Positions 1 through 10,986 of a stretch of 64,000 bases of DNA are shown one piece after another. Within the stretch, counting starts at the first letter, position 1. The number at the start of each line of letters is the position of its first letter. This stretch comes from an uncultured Flavobacteriaceae bacterium (GTDB lineage Bacteria > Bacteroidota > Bacteroidia > Flavobacteriales > Flavobacteriaceae), in the NCBI GenBank assembly GCA_947503005.1, contig CANNCA010000006.1, positions 186,001-250,000 of the forward strand, written 5' to 3'. A program made the translations under genes and the position numbers. The notes beneath the pieces were generated by a model. It was not told where the DNA came from. It did not search any database and was given only the letters and a program-made list of their open reading frames with translations.

Positions 1-614
1 ACACCGGCTTCTTTCTCTTCTTGACTTAATACCGCATCAGATGAAGCTAGAGGTTCGAGAGTTATATTTCCTAAATCCAACCCTGCACTTTTAATGCAGC
101 GTCCTACATTTTTTATGGAAGATACTTGACCTACTACAACATGAAAATTAGCTTCTAGACGACCCCCATACATACCGATGGGTTGTTTAATCTCAGCTTG
201 ACCATCTACTTTATATTCTTGTGGCAAGACATGGATGATTTCCTCACCGGGAAGCATCACCAATTTGTACACTTGATTGCAAAGCTTGTCCAAATCATCT
301 TCGTTGATTACCTCTTCAGAATCAACACGGGTAATGTAATCGCTGTGGTGTAGACTTCTGATATGTTGACCGGCAATACCAACAACTACCGATCCGATCT
401 TCAAACCTGAATTGACCTCAGCTTCTTCAACAGCCTGTTGAATTGATTTAATGGTCTGGGTAATGTTATTCACCACCCCTCGATGAACTCCTAAACTTTT
501 TGACTTACCTATACCTAAAACCTCAATCTTGCCATACTCGTTTTCCTTACCAATTATGGCCACAATTTTGGTTGTTCCTATGTCAAGACCTACTGAATAT
601 TTACCCTGTTCCAT
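1..614 (-). CDS. ftsA: FtsA, cell division actin-like ATPase (partial, C-terminus beyond window)
   Basis: The minus-strand reading frame from the ATG at 614 gives MEQGKYSVGLDIGTTKIVAI, the phosphate-1 loop of the actin/Hsp70 ATPase fold as found in FtsA. About 204 codons are present and the frame is still open at base 1, so the gene is cut by the window edge. FtsA tethers FtsZ filaments to the inner membrane and recruits later divisome proteins. It follows ftsQ by 14 bases as the last visible gene of the dcw cluster; ftsZ is expected just outside. Family assignment is firm; the C-terminal membrane helix cannot be seen. Confidence 0.95.
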   Translation of the reverse strand, partial: MEQGKYSVGLDIGTTKIVAIIGKENEYGKIEVLGIGKSKSLGVHRGVVNNITQTIKSIQQAVEEAEVNSGLKIGSVVVGIAGQHIRSLHHSDYITRVDSEEVINEDDLDKLCNQVYKLVMLPGEEIIHVLPQEYKVDGQAEIKQPIGMYGGRLEANFHVVVGQVSSIKNVGRCIKSAGLDLGNITLEPLASSDAVLSQEEKEAG

Positions 615-628
615 TTTGATGATCGATT

Positions 629-1348
629 TTAAATTTTAGTGCACACTACTTGATTGTTAAACTCCAAACTAACGACGTTGTATTCTTCTAAAGTTTTGTC
701 TTTGTTCGCTTTGGCATAAAATGCCTTGAAATTATTAAACTTCTCATCAAGACCATCAACACCACCCAAATTCACTACAAACTGCTCCATTCTAAATTTT
801 AACTGGTAATCATCTTCTGCCTCAACATGAATACCGACAACGTTCTTACGAAGAAATTCATCTTCGTTTATATACTTCAGAATCTCATAAACATCTTCTA
901 AACTCTTACCCGTGATATTGCCCGTAATAATTGGCACACGCGCAGAATGGCTCATTGACAAAGGCATACGTTTACCCTCATCATCGAGATAAAACTTAGA
1001 ACTCCCCTCAATACGTCCGATTGGTTTGCGCTGCACAATCTTAGTTGCCAGTTTACCGTTGACGGTCAGATAAACTTGTGCGCTTTTCACCATTTTATTG
1101 GCTTCAATGACCTTCTCTATAGTATTCAAAACTAATTTTTCTTTGGGCACATTGTTGAGGTTGCCATAATTTTGTATTAACAATTTATTAACCATGCCTT
1201 CGGTAATGTAAAGGTTCTGATCCCCAACGAATTCGATCTCAATTTCGTTGATTTTTTTGGTGGCGCTCCTTTGATTTGAAAAAGCGTAAAGCCCTGTCAC
1301 CGTTATTAAAAGCGCTAGTACCTTGATATAATTCCAATTAACTTGCAT
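629..1348 (-). CDS. ftsQ: FtsQ/DivIB cell division protein
   Basis: A 239-residue bitopic protein: a short cytoplasmic N-terminus, one membrane helix (about residues 7-25) and a periplasmic part that begins with a POTRA-like stretch (IEIEFVGDQNLYITEGMV). FtsQ links FtsA/FtsK to FtsL and FtsB in the divisome. I chose the ATG at 1348; the frame can be extended two codons to a TTG at 1354. The start overlaps the end of murC by 11 bases, so the two are probably translationally coupled. Sequence conservation in this family is low; position between murC and ftsA supports the call. Confidence 0.88.
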   Translation of the reverse strand: MQVNWNYIKVLALLITVTGLYAFSNQRSATKKINEIEIEFVGDQNLYITEGMVNKLLIQNYGNLNNVPKEKLVLNTIEKVIEANKMVKSAQVYLTVNGKLATKIVQRKPIGRIEGSSKFYLDDEGKRMPLSMSHSARVPIITGNITGKSLEDVYEILKYINEDEFLRKNVVGIHVEAEDDYQLKFRMEQFVVNLGGVDGLDEKFNNFKAFYAKANKDKTLEEYNVVSLEFNNQVVCTKI

Positions 1349-2690
1349 ACTCAAATTCTTTTTTTATTTTTTCGACTTCCAATCCTATATCTCCAGCACC
1401 CATAGTCACCAGAACATCAGGATTTTGAAGTTTAATTTCTTGCAATAAATTCTCCTTTTTAATTACTTTTTTATGTGGATTTTCTATCTTTTCCAATAAC
1501 CATTCTGAAGTGACACCTGCCATTGGTTTTTCCCTTGCTGGATAAATATCCAATAATAATATCGCGTCGAATTTTGACAGACTTGTTGCAAATTCATCTA
1601 TAAAATCTTTTGTTCTCGAAAAAAGATGCGGTTGAAAAACGGCCAAGACTTTCTTATCCGGGTGCATTTCTGAAATGGCATCATAAACTGCGTTGATTTC
1701 CGTAGGATGGTGCGCATAATCATCGATATAAACAAACTCATCTTCTTTGATCTTGTAGGAAAACCTGCGCTGTACTCCCTTAAATGTTTCTAATGCTTCA
1801 GCTAGGCGGTGCATGGGGGAACCTGTTTCCACCGCCATCGCAAAAGCTACTAGACCATTGAGCAGGTTGTGCCTGCCCGGTTTGTTGAACTTAACACCTG
1901 ATAGGGTCTTTTCCGGTGTGTTCAAATCGAATATGTAGGTGCCATGTTCTACTTTTATATTTCGGATACAGTAATCCGAATCATCTTCTATACCATAAGT
2001 CACTCCTTTTAAAGGCAACCCATTTCTAACAAATAGTTTTCCATTAGGTTTAATAAGACTTACAAAATCCCTGAAAGATTCTTTTAAGGCTTCACTACTA
2101 CCATAGATATCCAAATGATCAGCATCCATTGAGGTAATGCACGCCACATTCGGCGTCAGTCGTAAAAATGAGCGATCAAACTCATCCGCCTCCACCACAG
2201 AATGATCAACTCCACTAAAGAAAAAGTTACTGTTGAAATCTTCGGATATTCCTCCAAGAAAAGCGGTAAAAGGAGTTTTCGTTTCTTTTAACAAATGTGC
2301 TAGAATACTTGAAGTTGTGGTTTTACCATGCGTTCCCGCAACAGCTATACAAAAAGTATCATTGGTAATAATTCCCAAAACTTCTGAACGTTTTTTAATT
2401 TCAAATCCTGCGTTCAAGAAATACTGATACTCATTGTGGTCATTGGGTACGGCAGGAGTATAAACGATTAACGTATCGGTTGGATCGTATTCGTAACTTT
2501 TGACCAAATCAGGGTTGTCATCATAGTGGATGTCAATTCCTAAAGTAGCTAACTCGGCGGTCAAGGGGGAGGCGGTCTTGTCGTACCCGGCCACATTTTT
2601 ATTTACGAACTTGAAATAACGCGCCAAAGCCGACATACCGATACCTCCGATACCGATAAAGTAGACGTTATGTATGCTATTCAAATTCAT
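1338..2690 (-). CDS. murC: MurC, UDP-N-acetylmuramate--L-alanine ligase
   Basis: Cytoplasmic ATP-dependent ligase that adds L-Ala to UDP-MurNAc, the first step in building the peptidoglycan stem peptide. The N-terminal Rossmann motif GIGGIGMS lies at residues 13-20 and the Mur ligase P-loop GTHGKTTT at 119-126. The conserved DDYAHHP stretch of MurC follows in the C-terminal half. At 450 residues it has the usual family length. The ATG start at 2690 touches the murG stop by one base, and ftsQ starts inside its 3' end. No unusual residue was seen. Confidence 0.97.
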   Translation of the reverse strand: MNLNSIHNVYFIGIGGIGMSALARYFKFVNKNVAGYDKTASPLTAELATLGIDIHYDDNPDLVKSYEYDPTDTLIVYTPAVPNDHNEYQYFLNAGFEIKKRSEVLGIITNDTFCIAVAGTHGKTTTSSILAHLLKETKTPFTAFLGGISEDFNSNFFFSGVDHSVVEADEFDRSFLRLTPNVACITSMDADHLDIYGSSEALKESFRDFVSLIKPNGKLFVRNGLPLKGVTYGIEDDSDYCIRNIKVEHGTYIFDLNTPEKTLSGVKFNKPGRHNLLNGLVAFAMAVETGSPMHRLAEALETFKGVQRRFSYKIKEDEFVYIDDYAHHPTEINAVYDAISEMHPDKKVLAVFQPHLFSRTKDFIDEFATSLSKFDAILLLDIYPAREKPMAGVTSEWLLEKIENPHKKVIKKENLLQEIKLQNPDVLVTMGAGDIGLEVEKIKKEFEYAS

Positions 2691-3778
2691 TACTTCAATA
2701 ATTTTTCTATCTCATCAACAATGTCCTTGGTGGCATTCGGCATCGCTAGTTTTTTAATATTGGTTTTTAGCTCTTGCTGTCTTTCTTCGGATTTAAAAAT
2801 TTCTGAAAAGACGGTTTCAAAATCCGTCTCCAAGTCTTTTTCGCGTATCAATACTGCTGCATTTTCATTGGCCAATGCCATGGCGTTCTTGGTCTGATGA
2901 TCTTCCGCTACATTCGGAGAGGGAATAAAAATGACTGGCTTACCTACAATGCACAACTCCGAAACGGAACCTGCCCCGGCACGAGAAATCATGATATCCC
3001 CTGCTGCATAAGCTAAATCCATTCGAGAAACATAATCCAAAACTTTTACCCACTCACTCTCATACTTTGTATATTCCTCATAATATAATTTACCACACTG
3101 CCAGAGTAACTGAATACCTAATTCTTTAAAATAGCTCAGTTTATTTTCTATCAATTGGTTGATGCGTCTGGCACCTAGACTTCCACCAAGTACAAAGACC
3201 GTTGGCTTATCGGGGTTTAATCCGAAAAAACTTAAAGCTTCTCTCGAATCACTTTTCGCCTCGACCAAATCACCTCGCACGGGATTACCTGTTTTTACGA
3301 TTTTGTCCTTCGGAAAAAATTGCTCCATTCCATCATAGGCAACGCAAATTTTGGCTACCCTATCTTTCAACAATTTGTTGGTTATACCGGCGTATGAATT
3401 CTGTTCCTGTAAAACACATGGAATACCGCGACCGGAGGCCACTCTCAAAAGTGGACCACTAGCGAAGCCCCCGGTACCTATTACGGCATGAGGTTTATAA
3501 TGCGACACTATGTTACCTGCTTTTATCAAACTACTTATCAGTTTAAAGGGAAACATTAAATTTTTCAAAGTCAGTTTCCGTTGTAACCCGGTAATCCACA
3601 ATCCTTCTATCTGGTATCCTGCTTGCGGTACTTTTTCCATCTCCATGCGGTCCTTCGCTCCCACAAATAAAAATTTGGCTTCAGGATACCTCTTTTTTAA
3701 TTCGTTCGCTATCGCTATGGCGGGATAAATATGTCCGCCTGTACCTCCCCCAGAAAGAATGAACCTATAATTGTCCAC
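2690..3778 (-). CDS. murG: MurG, lipid II synthase (UDP-GlcNAc transferase)
   Basis: Peripheral membrane glycosyltransferase that adds GlcNAc to lipid I to give lipid II. The N-terminal glycine loop [12 protein letters not shown] (residues 9-20) and the C-terminal donor-site stretch [11 protein letters not shown] are both present. Length 362 residues is normal. The start codon is GTG (3778), which lies inside the last codons of ftsW (14-base overlap), so translation is likely coupled. Order ftsW-murG-murC is the usual dcw order. Confidence 0.97.
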   Translation of the reverse strand: MDNYRFILSGGGTGGHIYPAIAIANELKKRYPEAKFLFVGAKDRMEMEKVPQAGYQIEGLWITGLQRKLTLKNLMFPFKLISSLIKAGNIVSHYKPHAVIGTGGFASGPLLRVASGRGIPCVLQEQNSYAGITNKLLKDRVAKICVAYDGMEQFFPKDKIVKTGNPVRGDLVEAKSDSREALSFFGLNPDKPTVFVLGGSLGARRINQLIENKLSYFKELGIQLLWQCGKLYYEEYTKYESEWVKVLDYVSRMDLAYAAGDIMISRAGAGSVSELCIVGKPVIFIPSPNVAEDHQTKNAMALANENAAVLIREKDLETDFETVFSEIFKSEERQQELKTNIKKLAMPNATKDIVDEIEKLLK

Positions 3779-4961
3779 TTAAAATTTCTAAAGGATTATT
3801 CTCATTCACTTTTTTACCAGCCCTCTTCTTGGCGTGACTTTTATTACTTGCACTCAAGATGATACCAATTGCTAAACAAGTCATCCAACTTGAAGTTCCT
3901 CCACGACTTATTAAGGGCAGGTTTTGTCCCGTTACCGGAAATAGCTCCACAGCAACGGCCATATTAATCAACGCTTGGAATACAATGGGAATCCCAACGC
4001 CCAACACCAATAATTTTCCAAAAATTGTCTCACTTCCATTAGCTACCACTACAATTCTGAAGAGCAACAAAAGGTAAAAGAACATGATGGCAAAACCGCC
4101 TATCAGACCATATTCCTCAATAATTATCGCATAGATAAAGTCAGACTCACTTTGCGGCAAGAAGTTCTTCTGTACGCTTTTGCCGGCACCTTTGCCTATG
4201 AGTCCGCCAGAAGCAATTGCAATCTTAGCTTTTTCAATTTGGTAGGCATCTTCGGTATCTTCACCACTCATAAAACTCTCGATTCGAGCTTCCCAGGTAT
4301 CCACCCGATTCGAAAAAGCATCCGGTACTGCTTTTGCGGCCAATATGAACATGACCAAAGAGAGGACACCTGCTCCTACTATAGCCAGAAGATATTTAGT
4401 TGGGTAACCTCCGATAAAAGCCAGTAACAACACCATTGAAAAAATGATGCCTGCCGTTGAAAAGTTAGCGGGCAGGATCAAAATAATCACTAAGAAAACA
4501 GGAATCCATAACGGAAGTATGCTCTCTTTAAATGTAATTGTCTTATCCTTAATTTTAGTAAGATACCGAGCCACATAAATCATTAGAACTACGGCCGCTA
4601 AGTTAGAAGGCTGAAAAGAGCCTACTAGGGGCACGCTGATCCATCGACTGGCATTTGCCCCTTCAATGGTAGCGCCTTGAGCCAATGTAAACATCAACAG
4701 CAACAATACAATCGGCATCGCAATCAACGAGAGCCCTTTAAAATAGTGTGTTGGTATTTTATGTACCCCATAGATAATGCCGAAACCAAGGACCAGTAAC
4801 ATGGCATGTTTGACCAAATGCCCTAAGGTCGTTCCATTATCCATCACATATACCAAATTACTGCTAGCACTATACACCGGTAAAAATGAAAATAGGGCCA
4901 AAAGGGCAACTACCGCCCAAATCGCCTTATCACCTTGTATGTTCTTAAAAAAATCTAGCAC
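3765..4961 (-). CDS. ftsW: FtsW, SEDS-family septal peptidoglycan polymerase
   Basis: Polytopic inner membrane protein of 398 residues with about ten hydrophobic segments, a SEDS glycosyltransferase that polymerises lipid II together with FtsI. The SEDS signature near the C-terminus is visible as [12 protein letters not shown], and the loop [20 protein letters not shown] matches the large periplasmic loop region. It starts with GTG at 4961, one base after the murD stop, and overlaps murG by 14 bases. RodA is the main alternative, but position inside the dcw cluster favours FtsW. Confidence 0.95.
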   Translation of the reverse strand: MLDFFKNIQGDKAIWAVVALLALFSFLPVYSASSNLVYVMDNGTTLGHLVKHAMLLVLGFGIIYGVHKIPTHYFKGLSLIAMPIVLLLLMFTLAQGATIEGANASRWISVPLVGSFQPSNLAAVVLMIYVARYLTKIKDKTITFKESILPLWIPVFLVIILILPANFSTAGIIFSMVLLLAFIGGYPTKYLLAIVGAGVLSLVMFILAAKAVPDAFSNRVDTWEARIESFMSGEDTEDAYQIEKAKIAIASGGLIGKGAGKSVQKNFLPQSESDFIYAIIIEEYGLIGGFAIMFFYLLLLFRIVVVANGSETIFGKLLVLGVGIPIVFQALINMAVAVELFPVTGQNLPLISRGGTSSWMTCLAIGIILSASNKSHAKKRAGKKVNENNPLEILSGQL

Positions 4962-4962
4962 T

Positions 4963-6297
4963 CTACAAATTCTTTATAGCTTCTTTAAACTGATTACCCC
5001 TATCCTCGTAGTTTTCAAACAAATCAAAACTTGCACAGGCCGGTGACAACAACACTGTATCACCGCGCTCCGCAATTTTGTAGGCCACCTTTATAGCCTC
5101 TGACATTGCAAAAGTTTCGACCATTAAATCGACAACGTTGCCAAAGGCATCCTTAATTTTTTCATTGTCAAGTCCTAAACAAATAATAGCCTTTACTTTT
5201 TCGTGTACTAGTGGCATCAAAGGTTTGTAATCATTGCCTTTATCCACTCCTCCAACAATCCATATGGTGGGTGCGCTCATACTGTCAAGTGCAAAATAAG
5301 TCGCATTGACATTGGTTGCCTTTGAATCATTTATGTATTGAACATGACCAATTTTCAAAACCTTCTCCAATCGATGTGCCGCACCATGAAAATTCGCGAT
5401 ACTTTGGCGAATGGTTTCTTTACGAATACCGATTAATTTGGAAGCGGTTGAGGCAGCCATAGTATTCTTCAAATTGTGTTTTCCTTCAAGTGCTAGGTTA
5501 TCAGTTTGCATTGTTATGGTGTTATTTTGCGTCGTTATTTTTATTTCTTGGTTCTTGAGACATGCACCTTCCTCGATTTCCTTTCGGATGGAAAAAGGCA
5601 ATAACTGGGATTTAATAGGATGCTTTTCAAGCCATTTCGTAATCACTTCATCATCTGCATCGTAAATGAAATAATCCGATTCCGTTTGGTTCAGCGCTAT
5701 CCGAAATTTGGAGGCGATATAATTTTCAAATTTGTAATCGTACCGATCCAAATGATCTGGTGTGATATTGGTCAAAATCGCGATATGCGGTTTGAATTCT
5801 TTGATGCCGTCCAGTTGAAAACTGCTGATTTCCAAAACGTAGTAATCGAAATTCTCTTCAGCGACCATCTTTGCATAGCTATCACCAATGTTACCTGCCA
5901 TGCCAACATTGACCCCCCCTTCTTTTAAAATGTGGTTCGTTAGCATGGTTGTAGTGGTCTTTCCGTTGCTGCCCGTAATTCCGATAATTTTCGCATCGGT
6001 ATATTTTGATGCGAACTCGATTTCGGAGATTACCGGAATTCCTTCCGCGACCAATGCCTTTACCAACGACACGTTATCGGGTATACCCGGACTTTTCATG
6101 ACCACGTCGGCATTCAAAATCTTGACCTCGGTATGCTGTTCCTCTTCCCAATCAATCCCAAAATGTTCAAGAACTTTTTTATACTTTTCTTTAATCTCTC
6201 CTTTATCGGATACAAAAACTTCGTATCCTTTTTTCTTCCCCAGGATGGCGGTCCCCACGCCACTTTCGCCTCCTCCAAGAATCACCAATCGCTTCAT
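4963..6297 (-). CDS. murD: MurD, UDP-MurNAc-L-alanine--D-glutamate ligase
   Basis: Cytoplasmic Mur ligase that adds D-Glu to UDP-MurNAc-L-Ala. The ATP-binding loop GSNGKTTT is at residues 109-116; NDSKATN, a MurD hallmark in the C-terminal domain, is also present. Length 444 residues is typical. The ATG at 6297 lies just after the mraY stop and the stop is followed by ftsW after one base. Confidence 0.97.
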   Translation of the reverse strand: MKRLVILGGGESGVGTAILGKKKGYEVFVSDKGEIKEKYKKVLEHFGIDWEEEQHTEVKILNADVVMKSPGIPDNVSLVKALVAEGIPVISEIEFASKYTDAKIIGITGSNGKTTTTMLTNHILKEGGVNVGMAGNIGDSYAKMVAEENFDYYVLEISSFQLDGIKEFKPHIAILTNITPDHLDRYDYKFENYIASKFRIALNQTESDYFIYDADDEVITKWLEKHPIKSQLLPFSIRKEIEEGACLKNQEIKITTQNNTITMQTDNLALEGKHNLKNTMAASTASKLIGIRKETIRQSIANFHGAAHRLEKVLKIGHVQYINDSKATNVNATYFALDSMSAPTIWIVGGVDKGNDYKPLMPLVHEKVKAIICLGLDNEKIKDAFGNVVDLMVETFAMSEAIKVAYKIAERGDTVLLSPACASFDLFENYEDRGNQFKEAIKNL

Positions 6298-6298
6298 T

Positions 6299-7519
6299 CT
6301 AGCGTATTTTCAAAGTCACAATGGTCGCAATTGCCAACATGATTCCTACAATCCAGAAACGGGTCACGATTTTACTTTCGTGATAGCCTTTCTTTTGATA
6401 GTGATGATGTAAGGGCGACATTAAAAAAATGCGTTTTCCCTCTCCTAATTTTTTCTTAGTGTATTTGAAGTAGCCCACTTGCAGCATCACAGAAATCGAC
6501 TCGGCAAAAAAGATTCCGCATAACAAGGGGATGAGTAATTCTTTTCGTACTATTATCGCGATTACGGCTATTACACCTCCAATAGTCAAACTTCCAGTAT
6601 CGCCCATAAAAACCTGAGCAGGAAAAGCATTATACCAAAGGAAACCAACAAGGGCTCCCACAAATGCCGTAATGAACACTAGCAGTTCATCGGAACCAGG
6701 TATGTACATAATATCCAAGTAGTCAGAGAAAATCACATTACCCGAAACCAAGGCGAAAACACCAAGGCTAAATCCTATTATTGCCGAAGAGCCAGCAGCT
6801 AATCCATCAATACCATCAGTCAGATTTGCTCCATTCGAAACAGCGGTTACAATAAGAATGATAATTGGAATGAATATCAACCATGCATATTCTTTGGCAC
6901 CATCACCAGCCCAACCAATAAAATCTCCATAATCAAATTCGTTATTTTTCAGGAATGGAACGGTAGTCATCGTAGATTTTACCTCTTTTCCACGTACTTC
7001 TTGAACCGTAAATTGTTCTGTTATCGTAGTCCGATTATGGTCACGCATTGTGACCTCAGGGTGAAAGTAAAGTACCGCCCCGACGATTAGGCCCAGAACT
7101 ACTTGACCAATCACTTTAAAACGCCCTTTTAGACCTTCTTTATTTTTCTTGAAAACTTTGATATAATCATCAACGAATCCGATGATACCCATCCATACCG
7201 TAGTAAAGATCAATAAGATTATATAAATATTATCGAGCTTGGCAAATAACAAAACCGGAATCAAAGTTGCCAAGATGATAATGATACCGCCCATGGTAGG
7301 TGTACCCGCTTTTTGTTTTTGACCATCGAGACCCAAATCTCGAATGGACTCACCCACTTGCTTTTTTTGAAGGATAAGAATTATACGCTTACCATAAGAT
7401 GTCGCTATTATCAAAGAAAACAAGATAGCCATGCCCGCGCGGAAGGTGCTGAACTGAAATAAGCTCGCGCCAGGCACTTGGTATTGTTTTTCTAAATATT
7501 CAAATAAATAGTACAGCAT
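6299..7519 (-). CDS. mraY: MraY, phospho-N-acetylmuramoyl-pentapeptide-transferase
   Basis: Integral membrane enzyme that transfers phospho-MurNAc-pentapeptide to undecaprenyl phosphate, giving lipid I. Diagnostic motifs are present: [11 protein letters not shown] near the N-terminus, FVDDYIKV with the DD pair, [18 protein letters not shown], and the C-terminal [13 protein letters not shown]. At 406 residues it exceeds the roughly 360 of the E. coli enzyme; the extra length is an insertion around residues 160-195 between membrane helices, which I believe is usual in Bacteroidota. It abuts murE with no gap. Confidence 0.97.
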   Translation of the reverse strand: MLYYLFEYLEKQYQVPGASLFQFSTFRAGMAILFSLIIATSYGKRIILILQKKQVGESIRDLGLDGQKQKAGTPTMGGIIIILATLIPVLLFAKLDNIYIILLIFTTVWMGIIGFVDDYIKVFKKNKEGLKGRFKVIGQVVLGLIVGAVLYFHPEVTMRDHNRTTITEQFTVQEVRGKEVKSTMTTVPFLKNNEFDYGDFIGWAGDGAKEYAWLIFIPIIILIVTAVSNGANLTDGIDGLAAGSSAIIGFSLGVFALVSGNVIFSDYLDIMYIPGSDELLVFITAFVGALVGFLWYNAFPAQVFMGDTGSLTIGGVIAVIAIIVRKELLIPLLCGIFFAESISVMLQVGYFKYTKKKLGEGKRIFLMSPLHHHYQKKGYHESKIVTRFWIVGIMLAIATIVTLKIR

Positions 7520-8983
7520 TTATTTTTCCAGTTCTAACAATAGTTCTTTGATGATTTCAAAATCATCGAAATCAATTCGTTTTCCGTTTGTTTCTTGATA
7601 TGTTTCATGGCCTTTGCCGGCTACAAGTATAATATCGTTGGCAAGCGCCAATTGACAGGCTGTCTTAATCGCCTGTTCTCGGTTCTCAATAGATAGGATT
7701 TTTTTAGTATTCTGTGGTTGAACACCTCCAACCATTTCCTCAATTATTGCAGCTGGCTCTTCCGATCGGGGGTTATCGGAAGTAAAGATGGCTTTATTGC
7801 TCATCTCTGAAGCGATATGACCCATAACCGGGCGCTTAGATCTGTCTCTATCGCCACCACACCCCACAACGGTGATGACGTTTTCATTTCCAGTTCTCAA
7901 CGTGTTGATAGTATCAAGCACGTTTTTTAGCGCATCCGGTGTATGGGCATAATCGACTATAGCTGTAATTTTCTGTTTTGATATATAATATTGAAAGCGC
8001 CCATCTACATTTTCGAGTTCACTTAAAAGACGTAATGTTTCAAATTTTTCCAAACCTAATAAGTCCGCAGTGGCGTAAATCGCCAGCATATTGTAAGCAT
8101 TGAAATGACCGATCAATTTCGACCAAAGCTCGTTGTCATTGATTTTCAATAATTGTCCATCAAATTGATTTTCCAATATTTGGGCGCGATAGTCCGCGTA
8201 GGTTTTTAAAGCATAAGTATATTTTCTGGCCTTTGTATTCTGTAACATGACCAGACCGTTCTTATCATCAATATTGGTCAACGCGAAAGCAGCTTTGGTA
8301 AGGTTGTCGAACAAAATTTTCTTGGTATCGCGATACTCGGCGAACGTCTTGTGGTAATCCAAGTGATCATGGGAGAGATTGGTAAAAATCGCTCCTTCAA
8401 AAACCAAACCTTCTGTTCTTTTTTGATGGATACCGTGAGAGCTGACCTCCATAAAACAAAACTCCACGCCTGCATCGTTCATCAACTTCAAATGTTCATT
8501 GATCGTTAATGCATCGGGTGTTGTATGGCTTGTTTTGTACTCAGTTTCATCCACCATTATTTTGATAGTTGATATCAGACCTACCTTATACCCCGACTTT
8601 TTGAACAATTGATATAGTAAGCTGCTAACCGTGGTTTTTCCGTTCGTACCAGTGACTCCAACGAGTTTTAAATTTTTAGACGGATTATTATAAAAATTGG
8701 AAGCCATTATTGCCAAAGCGGAATTACCGTTACGCACCTCCACATAGGTAATCTCGTTGACCATTTGTTGAGGCAGCTCTTCACAAATAATCGCCTTGGC
8801 ACCGGAATTAACTGCTTTTTCAATGTATCCATGCCCATCAGTGACCAAACCGCGGACGGCCACAAAAACATCGTCCATGGCAACTTTACGCGAATCGAAT
8901 TGCACCGAATTCACCATAACATTGGTAGACCCACTTACTGCGGTAAGGCCAACTCCATATAATATGTCCTTTAGGAGCATCAT
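7520..8983 (-). CDS. murE: MurE, UDP-MurNAc-tripeptide ligase (meso-diaminopimelate type)
   Basis: Adds the third stem-peptide residue to UDP-MurNAc-L-Ala-D-Glu. The P-loop GTNGKTT is at residues 112-118. DNPR at 403-406 is the motif that selects meso-diaminopimelate rather than lysine, so this organism should have mDAP-type peptidoglycan. Length 487 residues is normal. The start codon overlaps the ftsI stop in an ATGA arrangement, and the stop is followed directly by mraY. Confidence 0.97.
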   Translation of the reverse strand: MMLLKDILYGVGLTAVSGSTNVMVNSVQFDSRKVAMDDVFVAVRGLVTDGHGYIEKAVNSGAKAIICEELPQQMVNEITYVEVRNGNSALAIMASNFYNNPSKNLKLVGVTGTNGKTTVSSLLYQLFKKSGYKVGLISTIKIMVDETEYKTSHTTPDALTINEHLKLMNDAGVEFCFMEVSSHGIHQKRTEGLVFEGAIFTNLSHDHLDYHKTFAEYRDTKKILFDNLTKAAFALTNIDDKNGLVMLQNTKARKYTYALKTYADYRAQILENQFDGQLLKINDNELWSKLIGHFNAYNMLAIYATADLLGLEKFETLRLLSELENVDGRFQYYISKQKITAIVDYAHTPDALKNVLDTINTLRTGNENVITVVGCGGDRDRSKRPVMGHIASEMSNKAIFTSDNPRSEEPAAIIEEMVGGVQPQNTKKILSIENREQAIKTACQLALANDIILVAGKGHETYQETNGKRIDFDDFEIIKELLLELEK

Positions 8984-10986
8984 GAAAGTTCCAATATAAT
9001 TTTAGCGGCTTTTTTAATATCCGTTCCGTGTGAGACAGACTGTTTTTTTACCGTACCATTTCCCTTTACTTCTACTTCAAGCCCAAGATTCTCTAAAATG
9101 GATACTGCATCCATTCCGCTCATGCCCTTCACATTAGGTACTTGATTGTATTTTTTCTGAGATTCAGCGTAATATCTTTGGTACTCTTTTTCCAGATTAT
9201 CATTGGTATTCTCCAATGTTTCGACCTCATCGATCAACGGATTATTTGCATAAACTTTTTGAGCAATTGATTTGAATACAGGTCCGGAAACATCAGCCCC
9301 GTAATATCCCACACTTTTATCTGGTTCATGTATGACCACGATACACGAGTATTTCGGATTGTCAGCCGGAAAATATCCCGCAAATGATGAGATATATTTC
9401 ATCACATCAGGATCCTTGCTTACATAGTTTTTCTGGGCCGTACCCGTTTTTCCTGCCATGGAAAAATTTGGGGAATACATTTTATGACCTGTACCGTGTT
9501 TTTTCTCGACTACATTTTTCAAAAGGTGTTGTACCTGCTTCACTGTCTTCGCGGAACATATCGAAGGGTTTATTATTTCTTTGTCAAATTTGAAAATCGT
9601 GCGGTTCAGTTCTTTGACTTCTTTAATCAAGCGCGGTTTCACCATTTCACCATCATTGGCAATGGCGTTATAAAAAGTTAGTATTTGCAATGGAGTCATT
9701 GAAACTTCATACCCATAAGCCATCTGCGCCAACGAGAGACCGGACCACCCTTTATCGCCCGGAAAACGCAATACCGGTTTACCTTCTCCTTTTATAGGAA
9801 GTCCGATTTCCTTTCCGAGGTTCATACTCATCAACCGATTTACATATTTAGAAGGTTCTTGTTTGTACCCATCATGAACCATTTGCGCGAAAGCCGTATT
9901 AGAAGAAACTTCAAAAGCCTTGGCCATCGAAATTTTCCCATATCCACCATGCTTGGAATCTTTGACCCGATGGCGGTAAATTTTCCAATACCCTTTTCCG
10001 GTATCCTTAACGGTGCTTGTATCGATGACACCGTCTTCCAAAGCGGCCACGAGATTCATTAGCTTAAAGGTTGAACCCGGTTCGTGCGATTCTCCGATGG
10101 CATAATTCAGCCTTTCATAGTATTTTCCTTCCTTGGTTTTACCCAAATTAGAGATTGCTTTTATCTCACCTGTCTTCGTCTCCATCACAATGACACAACC
10201 GTGGTCGGCATTGTATTTTTCAAGCTGACCCAACAACGCATGATGTGCGATGTCCTGAATATTGATGTCGATGGTGGAGATAACATCATAACCATCTTTT
10301 GGCTCAATGATATTTTCTTGCCCTAAAGGCTTCCATTGACCTTTGGCGATTTTTTGTTTTAATCTTTTACCTTCTTTACCTCTTAGGTATTCCCCAAAAG
10401 CACCTTCAAGACCAACTCTAGTGCGATACCCGTTTTCATCGACACGTTCGTAACCCACACTACGTTCAGCGATTTTTCCTAAAGGATGTTCTCTAATCGT
10501 CTTCTGTTCTACAATAAGTCCCCCTTTGTAGGGACCCATTTTAAACAAGGGAAATGTTTTGACTTCGACATATTCAGAATAATCAAGGTTACGGGCAACC
10601 AATGTGTACCGATTCTTGTTCGCCTTAGCCTTTCTAAAAAGTTGAACATATTCTGCAGAAGGTTTACCAGTAAGCTTGGAAAGTGCTTCAGAAAGTGGCT
10701 TTAGGTTCTCCTGAAAGTCCTTTTCACTAACGGTCACCGCATCAAAACGGATGGTATACCGTGACACTGATGTCGCCAATAAACTTCCATCATCGGAGAT
10801 AAGGTCACCACGATTGGGAGCAATCGTGAACATTTTAGAGGTACGTTCTTCTGCTAGATCGCGATATTTTTCACCATCGACCATCTGTATGCTTACCAAT
10901 TTAAAAAGCACCGCACAAGCGAACAGGAACAGACAGCCTGCCACAAAATACAATCGTTTCAATATGTTCTTATCGGTTACGGCCAC
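8980..10986 (-). CDS. ftsI: FtsI/PBP3, septal transpeptidase with C-terminal PASTA domain
   Basis: Class B penicillin-binding protein of 668 residues, anchored by one helix (about 12-32), that cross-links septal peptidoglycan with FtsW. Active-site motifs are in order: STFK at 305-308 (Ser305 nucleophile), SSN at 361-363 and KTG at 513-515. Residues from about 614 on (VPNVKGMSGMDAV onward) form one PASTA domain. The start is GTG at 10986, overlapping the ftsL stop by one base. A PASTA-tailed FtsI is common in Bacteroidota but absent from E. coli PBP3. Confidence 0.96.
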   Translation of the reverse strand: MAVTDKNILKRLYFVAGCLFLFACAVLFKLVSIQMVDGEKYRDLAEERTSKMFTIAPNRGDLISDDGSLLATSVSRYTIRFDAVTVSEKDFQENLKPLSEALSKLTGKPSAEYVQLFRKAKANKNRYTLVARNLDYSEYVEVKTFPLFKMGPYKGGLIVEQKTIREHPLGKIAERSVGYERVDENGYRTRVGLEGAFGEYLRGKEGKRLKQKIAKGQWKPLGQENIIEPKDGYDVISTIDINIQDIAHHALLGQLEKYNADHGCVIVMETKTGEIKAISNLGKTKEGKYYERLNYAIGESHEPGSTFKLMNLVAALEDGVIDTSTVKDTGKGYWKIYRHRVKDSKHGGYGKISMAKAFEVSSNTAFAQMVHDGYKQEPSKYVNRLMSMNLGKEIGLPIKGEGKPVLRFPGDKGWSGLSLAQMAYGYEVSMTPLQILTFYNAIANDGEMVKPRLIKEVKELNRTIFKFDKEIINPSICSAKTVKQVQHLLKNVVEKKHGTGHKMYSPNFSMAGKTGTAQKNYVSKDPDVMKYISSFAGYFPADNPKYSCIVVIHEPDKSVGYYGADVSGPVFKSIAQKVYANNPLIDEVETLENTNDNLEKEYQRYYAESQKKYNQVPNVKGMSGMDAVSILENLGLEVEVKGNGTVKKQSVSHGTDIKKAAKIILELS

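Noticed and set aside
5888-6412. 174-residue plus-strand open frame over murD/mraY
   Set aside because: It lies opposite two certain genes, has no domain or signal and spans their junction; it is a shadow of their coding frames.
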